From Runella sp. CRIBMP (lineage in GTDB: Bacteria; Bacteroidota; Bacteroidia; Cytophagales; Spirosomataceae), in NCBI RefSeq assembly GCF_009905605.1, contig NZ_JAAAKZ010000009.1:148284-212283 (forward strand): a stretch of 64,000 bases of DNA. The letters run 5' to 3'. A model generated the notes under the pieces. It was not told the DNA's origin. It worked only from the letters and a program-made list of their open reading frames with translations, and ran no database searches. The translations under genes were made by a program, and so were the position numbers. This document shows positions 17,084 to 25,622 of this stretch, piece after piece. Within the stretch, counting starts at the first letter, position 1; the number at the start of each line of letters is the position of its first letter.

Positions 17084-18871
17084 TTAATTAATCTTCAATA
17101 CCGCCATAAATGCCTCTTGCGGGATTTCTACGCTACCGACCTGACGCATCCGTTTCTTTCCTTTTTTCTGTTTTTCCAATAGCTTACGTTTACGGGAAAT
17201 ATCCCCTCCGTAACACTTGGCCAACACGTCTTTACGCATAGCTTTGACGGTTTCGCGGGCAATGATTTTTTGCCCGATAGCGGCCTGAATGGCAATCTCA
17301 AACATCTGACGAGGAATGAGTTCGCGTAATTTTTCGCAGAGTTTTTTTCCCCATTCGTAGGCTTTGGTACGGTGTACGATGGCCGAAAGGGCATCTATGC
17401 CGTCGCCGTTGAGCATCACGTCGAGTTTAATCATGTCTGATTCGCGGTAATCCAACAGCTCATAGTCGAGCGAAGCATATCCGCGTGAGATGGTTTTTAA
17501 CTTATCGAAAAAGTCAAATACTACTTCGGCCAACGGCATTTCAAACACCAACTCCACACGCTCGGCGGTGAGGTAATTTTGGTTTTTGAGCAGGCCGCGC
17601 TTGTCCATACAAAGCTTCAAAATGGGCCCGATGTATTCAGACTTCGTGATGATTTGTGCTTTGATAAAAGGCTCCTCAATCCACTCAATATAGTTGGGTT
17701 CGGGCATTTCAGAAGGTGCACTTACTTCGAGCATGTTTCCTTTGGTGGTCACCACGTTGAATTTTACCGAAGGAACGGTCGTAATCACGGTCATGTCAAA
17801 CTCCCGCTCTAGGCGTTCCTGCACGATTTCCATGTGCAACATTCCTAAGAAGCCGCAACGAAAACCGAAGCCCAACGCCGCCGACGTTTCGGGTTCCCAC
17901 ACGAGGGCAGCATCGTTGAGTTGAAGCTTTTCCATGGCTTCTCGCATTTCTTCAAACTCGCTGGTTTCGACGGGGTAAAGTCCTGCAAAAACCATTGGTT
18001 TTACTTCTTCAAAACCTTTGATAGGCTCCTTGGAAGGTTTATCTACGTGCGTGATTGTATCCCCAACTTTTACTTCACGAGCTACTTTGATACCCGAAAT
18101 CAAGTACCCTACATCGCCGCATTCAATCACATCTTTGGGCTCTTTTTCCAGACGTAGTGTCCCGATTTCATCGGCGTTGTATTCTTTGCCCGTGGCCACA
18201 AATTTTACCTTGTCGCCTTTGCGAATGCTACCGTTCTGAACGCGGAAAATTACTTCAATACCGCGATAAGAATTAAAAACGGAGTCAAAAATCAGGGCTT
18301 GGAGTTCAATATCAGGATTGCCTTTTGGGGCAGGAACACGCTCAATAATTGCCGATAAAATTTCTTCAATTCCAATACCTGCTTTGCCTGAGGCAGGAAT
18401 AATATCGTCGCGGTCGCAGCCGAGGAGGTCTTCCATTTCGTCTTTGACTTCTTCGGGCATGGCACCTGGAAGGTCAATTTTGTTCAAAACGGGGATGATG
18501 ACCAACCCCTGATTCATCGCCAAATACAGGTTGGAAATCGTTTGTGCCTCTACGCCCTGCGAAGCATCTACGAGCAACAGCGCGCCTTCGCAGGCAGCAA
18601 TCGAGCGTGATACCTCGTAGCTAAAATCCACGTGGCCGGGCGTATCAATCAAATTAAGGGTGTACTTTTCGCCTTTATATAAATAGTCCATTTGGATGGC
18701 GTGGCTCTTAATAGTGATACCGCGCTCACGCTCCAAATCCATGTCATCAAGTAGCTGGGCTTGCATTTGACGGTTAGTAACCGTCTTGGTAAACTCCAAT
18801 AAGCGGTCGGCCAGCGTGCTTTTGCCGTGGTCAATGTGGGCAATAATGCAGAAATTACGAATGTGTTTCAT
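17084..18871 (-). CDS. lepA: Elongation factor 4 (LepA) GTPase
   Basis: A 595-residue translational GTPase acting on ribosomes. It shows G1 AHIDHGKST, the effector segment [29 protein letters not shown], then LepA-specific C-terminal text ([23 protein letters not shown] and the basic tail [16 protein letters not shown]). The frame is open to 18922, but the family start is [18 protein letters not shown] at 18871. Its 5' region contains clustered repeats of ACTCAATAC in both orientations. Confidence 0.97.
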   Translation of the reverse strand: MKHIRNFCIIAHIDHGKSTLADRLLEFTKTVTNRQMQAQLLDDMDLERERGITIKSHAIQMDYLYKGEKYTLNLIDTPGHVDFSYEVSRSIAACEGALLLVDASQGVEAQTISNLYLAMNQGLVIIPVLNKIDLPGAMPEEVKDEMEDLLGCDRDDIIPASGKAGIGIEEILSAIIERVPAPKGNPDIELQALIFDSVFNSYRGIEVIFRVQNGSIRKGDKVKFVATGKEYNADEIGTLRLEKEPKDVIECGDVGYLISGIKVAREVKVGDTITHVDKPSKEPIKGFEEVKPMVFAGLYPVETSEFEEMREAMEKLQLNDAALVWEPETSAALGFGFRCGFLGMLHMEIVQERLEREFDMTVITTVPSVKFNVVTTKGNMLEVSAPSEMPEPNYIEWIEEPFIKAQIITKSEYIGPILKLCMDKRGLLKNQNYLTAERVELVFEMPLAEVVFDFFDKLKTISRGYASLDYELLDYRESDMIKLDVMLNGDGIDALSAIVHRTKAYEWGKKLCEKLRELIPRQMFEIAIQAAIGQKIIARETVKAMRKDVLAKCYGGDISRKRKLLEKQKKGKKRMRQVGSVEIPQEAFMAVLKIN

Positions 18872-18880
18872 TAAAAATTT

Positions 18881-18951
18881 AGTATTGAGTGCAGCGTATT
18901 GAGTAGTAAGAGCTTGGTACAAAAACTGTACTCAATACTTAATACTCAATG
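18881..18951. repeat. Clustered inverted repeats upstream of lepA
   Basis: Two copies of GTATTGAGT (18882-18890 and 18896-18904) face two copies of ACTCAATAC/ACTCAATG (18930-18938 and 18944-18951). They can form a hairpin in the lepA leader or act as multiple binding sites. The unit is short and AT-rich. Confidence 0.5.
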
Positions 18952-19346
18952 TGGTTTGCAAAATTACGTCAGATTAGCCGAATAACAGCGGCTTTGGTAG
19001 GATTGTTTGCCCAACAATCGGTTGAAGTTGCATTTTAAGGTTATATGCCACCGTAGGGGTAAGTGCAATTATGAAACATAGTTTAACCGCTAAGTTTCAG
19101 ATTGTGGGTAACCAATATGTTACTTAAAGGTGACCTAAGGTTGCGTACCATTTATTTACGATACTGGCTCCTGTTTTTCAGGAGCCAGTATCGCTTTTCC
19201 TCACGTTATACTACCTTATGTTTCAGTAAGGTATCCATTATGGTTACATTACATTAGAGATTATTTATTGGAGTGATGCTTTCACGTCCTACTTCATCTA
19301 TTCTTCAGGACAATGTCGGATATTAATTGGAATTTTAAATTCTGAC
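18952..19346. other. Gene-free stretch between lepA and the 129-residue protein gene
   Basis: About 400 bases with no convincing open frame. It contains one very strong hairpin at 19159-19193. No tRNA or known small RNA was recognised. Confidence 0.5.
19159..19193. terminator. Perfect 15-bp hairpin, orphan terminator
   Basis: CGATACTGGCTCCTG and CAGGAGCCAGTATCG are perfect complements around a TTTTT loop, followed on the plus strand by CTTTTCC. It lies 150 bases past the minus-strand gene at 19347 and has no plus-strand gene upstream. Confidence 0.65.
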
Positions 19347-19736
19347 CTAGTGGCTGGTTTTAGAAAAATGGTCTTTAACGAAGCCATGAAGTTGGTTCTC
19401 GGTCATTTTTTCAGTCGACATAACTTCAATCTTTATATTATCAAAATGGTGGTCGGTTTTTAATAGATTAACAAGTTCGGCCTTGGCGTTGGTAGGACCA
19501 AAAAGGAGTACTTCATCATAGTTTTTGATAACCTCACCCAACCGTTTGTAATAATCGGCCTGTTGATGTTGCTCTTTATTGTGCATTATATTTTCATTCT
19601 TTCCTAAACTGATTTCCTTCGCTTCGTGCGTAAATGTTGACTCAATTTCGGCATCTTGTTTGGGTTCATCCGTAAATTCCATAAAGTGAGCGCTTTCGGA
19701 ATCCATCCAAATGCCGATTTTCTTTGATGTTGTCAT
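19347..19736 (-). CDS. Conserved-looking 129-residue cytoplasmic protein, unknown function
   Basis: The product has no signal peptide. It opens with a strand KKIGIWMDSESAHFMEF, has a charged middle (HEAKEISLGKNENIMHNKEQHQQ), and a helix-strand-helix YYKRLGEVIKNYDEVLLFGPTNAKAELVNLL, ending KIEVMSTEKMTENQLHGFVKDHF. The pattern of a strand ending in LLFGPTNAK followed by a helix recalls the Rossmann-like domain of eRF1-like/host-attachment proteins, but this is weak inference. A dyad at 19765-19795 lies directly upstream. Confidence 0.75.
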   Translation of the reverse strand: MTTSKKIGIWMDSESAHFMEFTDEPKQDAEIESTFTHEAKEISLGKNENIMHNKEQHQQADYYKRLGEVIKNYDEVLLFGPTNAKAELVNLLKTDHHFDNIKIEVMSTEKMTENQLHGFVKDHFSKTSH

Positions 19737-19764
19737 GGTGTGTGTTAGTTTTGGATTGTGTAAT

Positions 19765-19795
19765 TAATATCAATTTGTGTAAAGAAGTGATATTA
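19765..19795. promoter_or_regulatory. Inverted repeat upstream of the 129-residue protein gene
   Basis: TAATATCA (19765-19772) and TGATATTA (19788-19795) are perfect 8-bp arms with a 15-base spacer, 29 bases upstream of the minus-strand start codon. It could be an operator overlapping the promoter. Confidence 0.4.
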
Positions 19796-19985
19796 GTCTC
19801 CTCCTTCTTTTATTGATCTACAAAAACATTGCTTCTGTTTTTGGTTTTTGAACATTTTTTGCACCGCAAAAATCCGTTTTTTTAGGCCGAAAATCATTAC
19901 ACTTTTACCTTGAAGAATTACATCTTTCACACATCAACTCTCCCATCCTTGGTACCCAATATACAACTTAGAATCTACCTGTTTG
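19796..19985. other. AT-rich region without a gene
   Basis: Part of a 460-base interval between two genes on the minus strand. Apart from the dyad at 19765 and the decayed frame at 19986 I see nothing here. Confidence 0.4.
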
Positions 19986-20130
19986 ATGAATTTCAATAAA
20001 ACTACCTACCGAAGAAGAAGTACTAAACATAGCCGCGGCTCATGCCCTAAACGTGCACGGATTGGCTATTACGCCCGAAATGGCAGAACAGGTAAAAGTT
20101 TTCATTAAAGAGGAGAATTTAAGGGGTGTC
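19986..20130 (+). pseudogene. Decayed small gene fragment
   Basis: From the ATG at 19986 the frame reads MNFNKTTYRRR, but dropping one A from the AAAA run near 20000 gives MNFNKLPTEEEVLNIAAA continuing as HALNVHGLAITPEMAEQVKV and FIKEENLRG, a well-formed helical protein. The fragment then runs into a hairpin and the neighbouring gene without a natural end. It looks like a broken and truncated small gene; the family is not recognised. Confidence 0.4.
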
Positions 20131-20151
20131 CGCGCACCGAAGAACACTCAG

Positions 20152-20194
20152 TATTCACCGCAGATAACATTCAAAAGGTCATCTGCGGTGAATA
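20152..20194. terminator. Hairpin after the DUF5916 gene
   Basis: TATTCACCGCAGAT and ATCTGCGGTGAATA form a perfect 14-bp stem with a 15-base loop, six bases past the minus-strand stop at 20200. There is no T-run, so termination is likely but not certain. Confidence 0.6.
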
Positions 20195-20199
20195 GAATA

Positions 20200-22434
20200 C
20201 TACAAATTAAACCAATACGTCAGCTTGGCTTGGATAGAGCGGTTGCGAGATTGGCCGTTGGCGGTGTTGTAGTTGTCGATGTAGACCAAAAAGAAATCTG
20301 ACACGGGCGCAAAACGCCACTGAAAACGCGTATTGATATTCATGTTCTCAAATTGACTGTTGTATTGCATATAGGTTGTCAAAAAAACCTTTTTAGAGAA
20401 CGTCCAGTCTAAGCGCGGGCCAATCAAAAAAACGTTGTTTTTGCCGATGGGCAAATCAATGTGGTTGTAGGTGAAGTTCATCGCCAACGCAATGTAGGGC
20501 TGATAACGATAGTTGATCGAGCCCGCCAGACTCACGATGTTTCCGTCGTAATACTGCCCGATGAGGGGCTGGGCAAAAAGCCACCATTTTTTGCGTTGGT
20601 CTGAGAAATAATTGAGCGAAGCGTTGTAGTAAGTATACTCCGAACCTCTTTTTAAAGGAGCCAGTTTGTTGTTGCTTCGCAACGCGTCAAAGTCAGAAAA
20701 AAGATAGGTATAGTTTTGATTGATTGAAAACAGCATCCGTGCCGAGCTATTGAAAAACATTGACAAAAACGGCCCCGCTATGCGGTCGGTGGTACCGATG
20801 TTGGGCATGGTGTATTGCTCCAAGGCCACCCCAACACTGTACCGGTTGACGAGCTTGTTGCGCGGATAAAACGAAAACCCGAGCGTAGGGTTGATGCGCA
20901 GGTAATCTTTGCGCGGTACAAAACCCACTTCGGCGTCGTAGCCCTTGCCGACCCAATCGTGCGCCCAGCGGAAAGTATATTTCAATACACTGTACATGAT
21001 GGAGAATCCATTGGCAAAAGCATCTTTTTGCTTGGTTTCACTGAAAGATTGATGGTAATAGGCTTTGCCCGTCCAGCGGCTATCTTTTGAGGTGAAATTG
21101 TATTCAAGACCACCCACTCGGTTGAAATTCGTCAGTTTGGGGCTCATGTCGGGGTGTAAGGTCTGTTTGTTGACAAAAATAGCCGCGATGTTTGACCGGT
21201 TAAATATCTTCCGTTGCACGGCCAGTACTCCATAATTTGCCCCCGAGATTCCCTTAAATTCATCATCGGCCGTTTGAGCGTTGAGTAGGCCAAGACGCCA
21301 GTTATCGTCCAACTTACCGCTCAAACGGGCGCCGTACAGAATACGATTAGGAACGCCTAAGCCCGTCGTAGAATCTTTGGCGATCCCGATTTGACGCGAG
21401 AAAAAAGGACTGATGATTTGATTGCCTGCCCCCCCGAGGTTGCTTTGCGGGGGCAAAAAAGGGTTGATGACGTAACTACCGAAACCCGAAAACAAATCGG
21501 AATTTTCTAAGAAAAATTGCCGCTGTTCGGGAAAGTTGATGTCAAATCGGGAGAGGTTGATGATTTGTCGGTCGGCTTCTACATTAGAAAAATCAGGATT
21601 GATGGTCAAATCCAAATTAAGCCCCGACGTAACGGCGATTTTGGCATCTCCGCCGAAGTTGAGCCGGCTTCCATTATTGGGGTTTTTAGGATTTACGAAG
21701 TCCTGCGCGTTGCCCGCCGCAATGTACGGAATCAGTGAGATGTTGGCACCTGACTTTTTTAAAGGTTTTTCGAATTCAATCGGAACGGCATAGCCCAAAT
21801 TCATAATAATTTGATTTTGGGGAATTTGCACAAGCGTGCTTTGCTCGTTTATTTGCGTATCAAAACGATAACTTTTAAACAACCATTGAGGCGTGTTTTC
21901 TTTAAAACGCAAGGTCGTAAAGGGAATCGCGATTTCGGTGGTCCAATAGTTATCATAAATCTTTGATTCGCCCGTCCATTTATTGTCCCAAAATTCGCTA
22001 AAAAACGAGTTGTCGGTCGCACCGTTGTAGAGTAATGCCTCCCGCATTACGCCCAAGGGGTTCATCCCAAACAAAAACGCGTTGGTCTTATCGTTGAACG
22101 TATCAATGACAAACGTGACGTTGTCGTTGCCGCCCGCCCGATAATCCCGCCGGTAGGAAAGAATGACAAACTTGTTGCTTTTGGTATAGCATTTGGCGCT
22201 GATGTAAACGAACTTATCGTCATACGCGATTTTTACATCCGTTTTGTACACGGCTTTTAGGGTGTCCGTGGGGAAGTATTGCCAAAAATCCCCTAATGTG
22301 GTACTTTTTTCCCAGATGGGTTCGTCCAAAATACCGTCAATTTTGATTTTCTCCGTCGTAAAATTGACTTTATAAGGGGTTGTGTTTTGGGATAAGACTG
22401 GGATTGAAAATAGGAGTAAAAGTAGAATTCTCAT
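20200..22434 (-). CDS. DUF5916 outer-membrane protein with N-terminal CBM9-like domain
   Basis: A 744-residue secreted protein. Signal peptide MRILLLLLFSIPVLSQ is followed by a CBM9-like sugar-binding-fold region (TTEKIKIDGILDEPIWEKS, VKIAYDDKFVYISAKCY, NVTFVIDTFNDKTNAFLF) and then a long beta-rich DUF5916 region (NPDFSNVEADRQIINLSRF, FPEQRQFFLENSDLF) that likely forms an outer-membrane barrel, ending in an aromatic residue pattern (YWFNL). Its role is unknown; the family is common in Bacteroidota. A TTG-started extension to 22479 is rejected in favour of the ATG directly before the signal peptide. Confidence 0.88.
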   Translation of the reverse strand: MRILLLLLFSIPVLSQNTTPYKVNFTTEKIKIDGILDEPIWEKSTTLGDFWQYFPTDTLKAVYKTDVKIAYDDKFVYISAKCYTKSNKFVILSYRRDYRAGGNDNVTFVIDTFNDKTNAFLFGMNPLGVMREALLYNGATDNSFFSEFWDNKWTGESKIYDNYWTTEIAIPFTTLRFKENTPQWLFKSYRFDTQINEQSTLVQIPQNQIIMNLGYAVPIEFEKPLKKSGANISLIPYIAAGNAQDFVNPKNPNNGSRLNFGGDAKIAVTSGLNLDLTINPDFSNVEADRQIINLSRFDINFPEQRQFFLENSDLFSGFGSYVINPFLPPQSNLGGAGNQIISPFFSRQIGIAKDSTTGLGVPNRILYGARLSGKLDDNWRLGLLNAQTADDEFKGISGANYGVLAVQRKIFNRSNIAAIFVNKQTLHPDMSPKLTNFNRVGGLEYNFTSKDSRWTGKAYYHQSFSETKQKDAFANGFSIMYSVLKYTFRWAHDWVGKGYDAEVGFVPRKDYLRINPTLGFSFYPRNKLVNRYSVGVALEQYTMPNIGTTDRIAGPFLSMFFNSSARMLFSINQNYTYLFSDFDALRSNNKLAPLKRGSEYTYYNASLNYFSDQRKKWWLFAQPLIGQYYDGNIVSLAGSINYRYQPYIALAMNFTYNHIDLPIGKNNVFLIGPRLDWTFSKKVFLTTYMQYNSQFENMNINTRFQWRFAPVSDFFLVYIDNYNTANGQSRNRSIQAKLTYWFNL

Positions 22435-22524
22435 CAAATGCGGTGGGTTGTTTACGAGAGATAGATTAGGAAAGAACAAATTTAAGGGTTTTGTGTACCA
22501 ACAACCATCTCATAGCTCAATAAC

Positions 22525-22860
22525 TCACAAATATTTCCAAAAAGCCCAAGTTTTTCGGGTCTTTAGGTATATTAAATCCTTGTCATTTGTGTAGGCTTCG
22601 CGCTCAAAACTAATATTTCTATATGCTAAATAGCGACGACGGTACTGAATCAGCCGCACGAGGAACTCTACCAAATACCAAGCGTAAAAAAGAAATATTC
22701 CCAGCTCAAGTTGTTGACGAAGATGAATGCGCTCGTGATTCAGCAGCCATTTCGGCGGGTTGGCGTCACGGCAAAACACCCACGGAAAAAACGTCAGCCC
22801 TTCCACCCACAAAAAAGGAGTGTGTACTAAAATCATGGGCAGACGAAATTGTTTTGGCAT
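22525..22860 (-). CDS. Small membrane protein with an HExxH zinc-protease motif
   Basis: A 111-residue protein with WLLNHERIHLRQQLELG (His-Glu-x-x-His at about residues 42-46) directly before a hydrophobic helix IFLFYAWYLVEFLV, then YRNISFEREAY, where the glutamate in FEREAY could be the third metal ligand. This is the minimal gluzincin-like arrangement. It is known as a small conserved family in Bacteroidota, without an assigned substrate. A second hydrophobic stretch near the start (MILVHTPFLWVEGLTFFPWVF) would make it two-pass. It stands alone. Confidence 0.75.
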   Translation of the reverse strand: MPKQFRLPMILVHTPFLWVEGLTFFPWVFCRDANPPKWLLNHERIHLRQQLELGIFLFYAWYLVEFLVRLIQYRRRYLAYRNISFEREAYTNDKDLIYLKTRKTWAFWKYL

Positions 22861-23014
22861 GGTTTTCGTAAAAGGTTTGACAACTTTTTACGAAAGAACT
22901 AATTTTAGGCAACTTTCTCAACGGGTTGAGGGCTAAATCTAAAAGTAGCAAGGGGATTATTGCTTCTTTTCTTATTGATTATAAGTATTTATTTGCGTTT
23001 AACTCTTTCATTTT

Positions 23015-23038
23015 AAACCCCTAACCCTTTCGGGACTT
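23015..23038 (+). promoter_or_regulatory. A/C-rich translation leader of ade
   Basis: AAACCCCTAACCCTTT lies just before the start codon, with no purine-rich ribosome-binding site. Similar leaders precede 11278, 12767 and 24783, as expected for Bacteroidota, which mostly initiate without Shine-Dalgarno pairing. Confidence 0.4.
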
Positions 23039-24682
23039 ATGTTATTTACAGCCAATTTACTTAATCTTTTTGACCACACCATTGGAAAGGCCGAAATTGA
23101 AGTAGCCGAAAAAAGAATCATAAGTATCAAAATAATTGGAGCCGAGGAGCCAGAACTGCCGTACATCATGCCCGGTTTTGTGGATGCCCACGTCCACATT
23201 GAAAGTTCGATGTTGACCCCAGCGCAATTTGCCCGGCTAGCGGTTGTCCACGGAACCGTCGCCACGGTCTCCGACCCGCACGAAATCGGGAATGTATTGG
23301 GTGTGGCGGGTGTAGAATATATGATTGAAGATAGCAAACGCGTACCGTTTAAGTTTTGCTTTGGTGCGCCTTCGTGCGTACCCGCTACTACCTTTGAAAC
23401 CGCCGGGGCCGTGATTTCGGTCAAAGATGTTCGTCGGTTGTTGGCCATGAAAGAAATTGGCTATTTGGCCGAGATGATGAATTTTCCGGGTGTTTTGCAC
23501 GAAGACCCCGATGTGATGATGAAAATCCGTTTGGCGCAGGCATTCAATAAGCCCGTAGACGGACATGCGCCGGGGCTGCGCGGTGCTGATGCCCAAAAAT
23601 ACATTGAAGCGGGCATCACGACCGACCACGAGTGCTTCACGTACGACGAAGCACTTGACAAACTTCAACTTGGGTTAGATTATATTTTGATAAGGGAAGG
23701 AAGCGCCGCCAAAAATTTTGAGGCGCTTATCCCGCTCATCGCCGACTTCCCCAACCGATTGATGTTTTGTTCGGACGACAAGCATCCCGATAATTTGGTG
23801 GAAGGCCATATCAATCAGTTAGTGAAGCGGGCGCTGGCCAAAGGCTACCCGCTTTTCAGCGTGTTGCGGGCGGCCTGCCTGAATCCCGTATTGCATTATC
23901 GTCTCAACGTCGGTTTGTTGCGGGAGGGAGACCCCGCCGATTTTATTTTGGTCAACAATCTTCAGGATTTTGACATTTTGGAGACCTACATTGAAGGAGA
24001 GAAGGTATCCCAAAACGGGAGTTCAAATATCCCTGACCTGCGAAGCCCGCTGGTCAATCAATTTGACTGTAAATTATTACAGGCGACTGATTTGAGAATT
24101 GAAGCGACTTCTTCGTCTTTGACATTGAACGTCATTGAGGCGTTGGATGGACAACTCATCACCAATCTACTGGAAGTGCCAGCGCTGATACAAGATGGCC
24201 TTATTGTGTCGGATACGGCGCGGGATATTTTGAAAATCGTTGTTGTAAATCGCTATCATCCAGCGCCTATTGCGGTAGGATTTATTAAAAACATTGGATT
24301 GCAGGATGGGGCGATTGCATCGTCGGTGGCGCACGATTCACACAATATCATTGCCGTGGGCTGTGACGATGAGAGTTTGGTACAGGCCATCAATTTGGTG
24401 ATTGAAGCCCAAGGTGGCGTGAGTGCGGTCAGCCCAAAAGCGGGTGCCGCGCATCTTCTACCGCTCCCAATTGCGGGTTTGATGTCGGACGTTGATGGAT
24501 ACAAAGTGGCGGAACAGTATACGCAAATTGATTTTTTTGTTAAATCTCAACTTGGTTCTAAGCTAAATTCGCCATTTATGACGCTATCTTTCATGGGGCT
24601 TTTAGTAATTCCTTCGTTGAAAATGAGTGATTTAGGTTTATTTGATGGGCAAAGCTTCAGTTTTACCAAATTATATTTTTAA
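23039..24682 (+). CDS. ade: Adenine deaminase
   Basis: A 547-residue amidohydrolase-superfamily enzyme that converts adenine to hypoxanthine and ammonia in purine salvage. The metal-binding motif is PGFVDAHVHIESSM (about 44-57), followed by SDPHEIGNV, GAPSCVPAT, HAPGLRG, TTDHECFTYDEA and MFCSDDKHPDNL, all diagnostic of the Ade/AdeC family with its C-terminal domain (SSVAHDSHNIIAVG). Length is normal. The ATG is preceded by a pyrimidine/A-rich leader. Confidence 0.96.
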   Translation: MLFTANLLNLFDHTIGKAEIEVAEKRIISIKIIGAEEPELPYIMPGFVDAHVHIESSMLTPAQFARLAVVHGTVATVSDPHEIGNVLGVAGVEYMIEDSKRVPFKFCFGAPSCVPATTFETAGAVISVKDVRRLLAMKEIGYLAEMMNFPGVLHEDPDVMMKIRLAQAFNKPVDGHAPGLRGADAQKYIEAGITTDHECFTYDEALDKLQLGLDYILIREGSAAKNFEALIPLIADFPNRLMFCSDDKHPDNLVEGHINQLVKRALAKGYPLFSVLRAACLNPVLHYRLNVGLLREGDPADFILVNNLQDFDILETYIEGEKVSQNGSSNIPDLRSPLVNQFDCKLLQATDLRIEATSSSLTLNVIEALDGQLITNLLEVPALIQDGLIVSDTARDILKIVVVNRYHPAPIAVGFIKNIGLQDGAIASSVAHDSHNIIAVGCDDESLVQAINLVIEAQGGVSAVSPKAGAAHLLPLPIAGLMSDVDGYKVAEQYTQIDFFVKSQLGSKLNSPFMTLSFMGLLVIPSLKMSDLGLFDGQSFSFTKLYF

Positions 24683-24782
24683 AAATTAATTGTTAAAAAA
24701 ACACTTTTTATTTTGCAACTTATTATAAAGAAAATTACATTTGAGGCGTGATTGTTTCTAAACCCCAAACCCCTCCACCCCA

Positions 24783-25364
24783 ATGCCTCGTTTTCACCTT
24801 ACAACCCAAGAAGAGGTAACTCTCTGGAATCAGTTCCGCCAAGACGATGAGCCCTCTTTTGCACGTTTGTATCAATGTTATGTTCAATTATTGTACAATT
24901 ACTGTACACAATTCAGCGCCGATAAGGCTTTAATCAAGGATTGTATCCACGATTTGTTTGTGGAACTTTGGCAGCACCGCCACACGCTCGGCGATACCAC
25001 TTCGGTACGCTACTATTTGATGGCTTCGATTAAACGTAAGTTGGTTCGTCACCTCAATGCCCAGCAAAAAAACACGAGCAGCGAGGAGATTCCGTTGGAG
25101 TACCATCATTTGTACACCGCTTCGGCAGAGTCTTATGTGATTGCTCAGGAAGATTATCTACAAACCAATCGTAACCTGAATGAAGCACTCGAAAAACTGC
25201 CCCGCCGTCAGCGCGAAGCGATTTTCTTGAAATTCTACGTTAATATGACTAACGAAGAAATTTCTAACTTCATGAAAATCAATATCCAATCGGTGTATAA
25301 CCTCGTATTTGGCGCGTTGACGAGCTTGAAAAAACAACTGTCGATGGAGCGCGTAATCGTGTAG
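24783..25364 (+). CDS. ECF-type RNA polymerase sigma factor
   Basis: A 193-residue sigma-70 family protein with region 2 (FARLYQCYVQLLYNYCTQFS ... IKDCIHDLFVELW) and region 4 (EKLPRRQREAIFLKFYVNMT then NEEISNFMKINIQSVYNLV). It is of the short ECF kind common in Bacteroidota. Usually such genes are followed by a FecR-like anti-sigma and a SusC/SusD pair; here none follows, and a terminator comes right after, so the sigma factor is an orphan whose signal and target genes are unknown. Confidence 0.93.
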   Translation: MPRFHLTTQEEVTLWNQFRQDDEPSFARLYQCYVQLLYNYCTQFSADKALIKDCIHDLFVELWQHRHTLGDTTSVRYYLMASIKRKLVRHLNAQQKNTSSEEIPLEYHHLYTASAESYVIAQEDYLQTNRNLNEALEKLPRRQREAIFLKFYVNMTNEEISNFMKINIQSVYNLVFGALTSLKKQLSMERVIV

Positions 25365-25402
25365 CGTTAAGAAGAATTTTGCTTTAATTTGATATTTAGG
25401 CC

Positions 25403-25435
25403 AACGCCCGTGGATGAATTTCTACGGGCGTTTTG
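25403..25435 (+). terminator. Terminator of the ECF sigma gene
   Basis: AACGCCCGT and ACGGGCGTT form a 9-bp stem with a 12-base loop followed by TTTGTTT, 40 bases after the stop codon. Confidence 0.8.
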
Positions 25436-25622
25436 TTTGGTGTTTCTGCCTAATTATTGAGGGAAAATAATACTTTCTAAGTTTTAGTTGTAAATTGCTG
25501 ATAATCAAAGGAATAGTGGCTTTGTGGCGGGCCGTTTGGAAAGCCTCTCTTAATTCTGCCAACATACTTAATCGCATGGTGGTAATTTCATGCTTCTTGG
25601 TAATTTTTAGCACGAAGAAAAC

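Noticed and set aside
18872..19346. tRNA or known ncRNA in the gene-free stretch
   Set aside because: No cloverleaf or T-loop GGTTCGAATC-like sequence was found by eye; only the hairpin at 19159 stands out.
25422..25613. 63-codon open frame downstream of a GNAT gene
   Set aside because: It overlaps the sigma-factor terminator and shows no family; it might be a remnant but the evidence is too thin.
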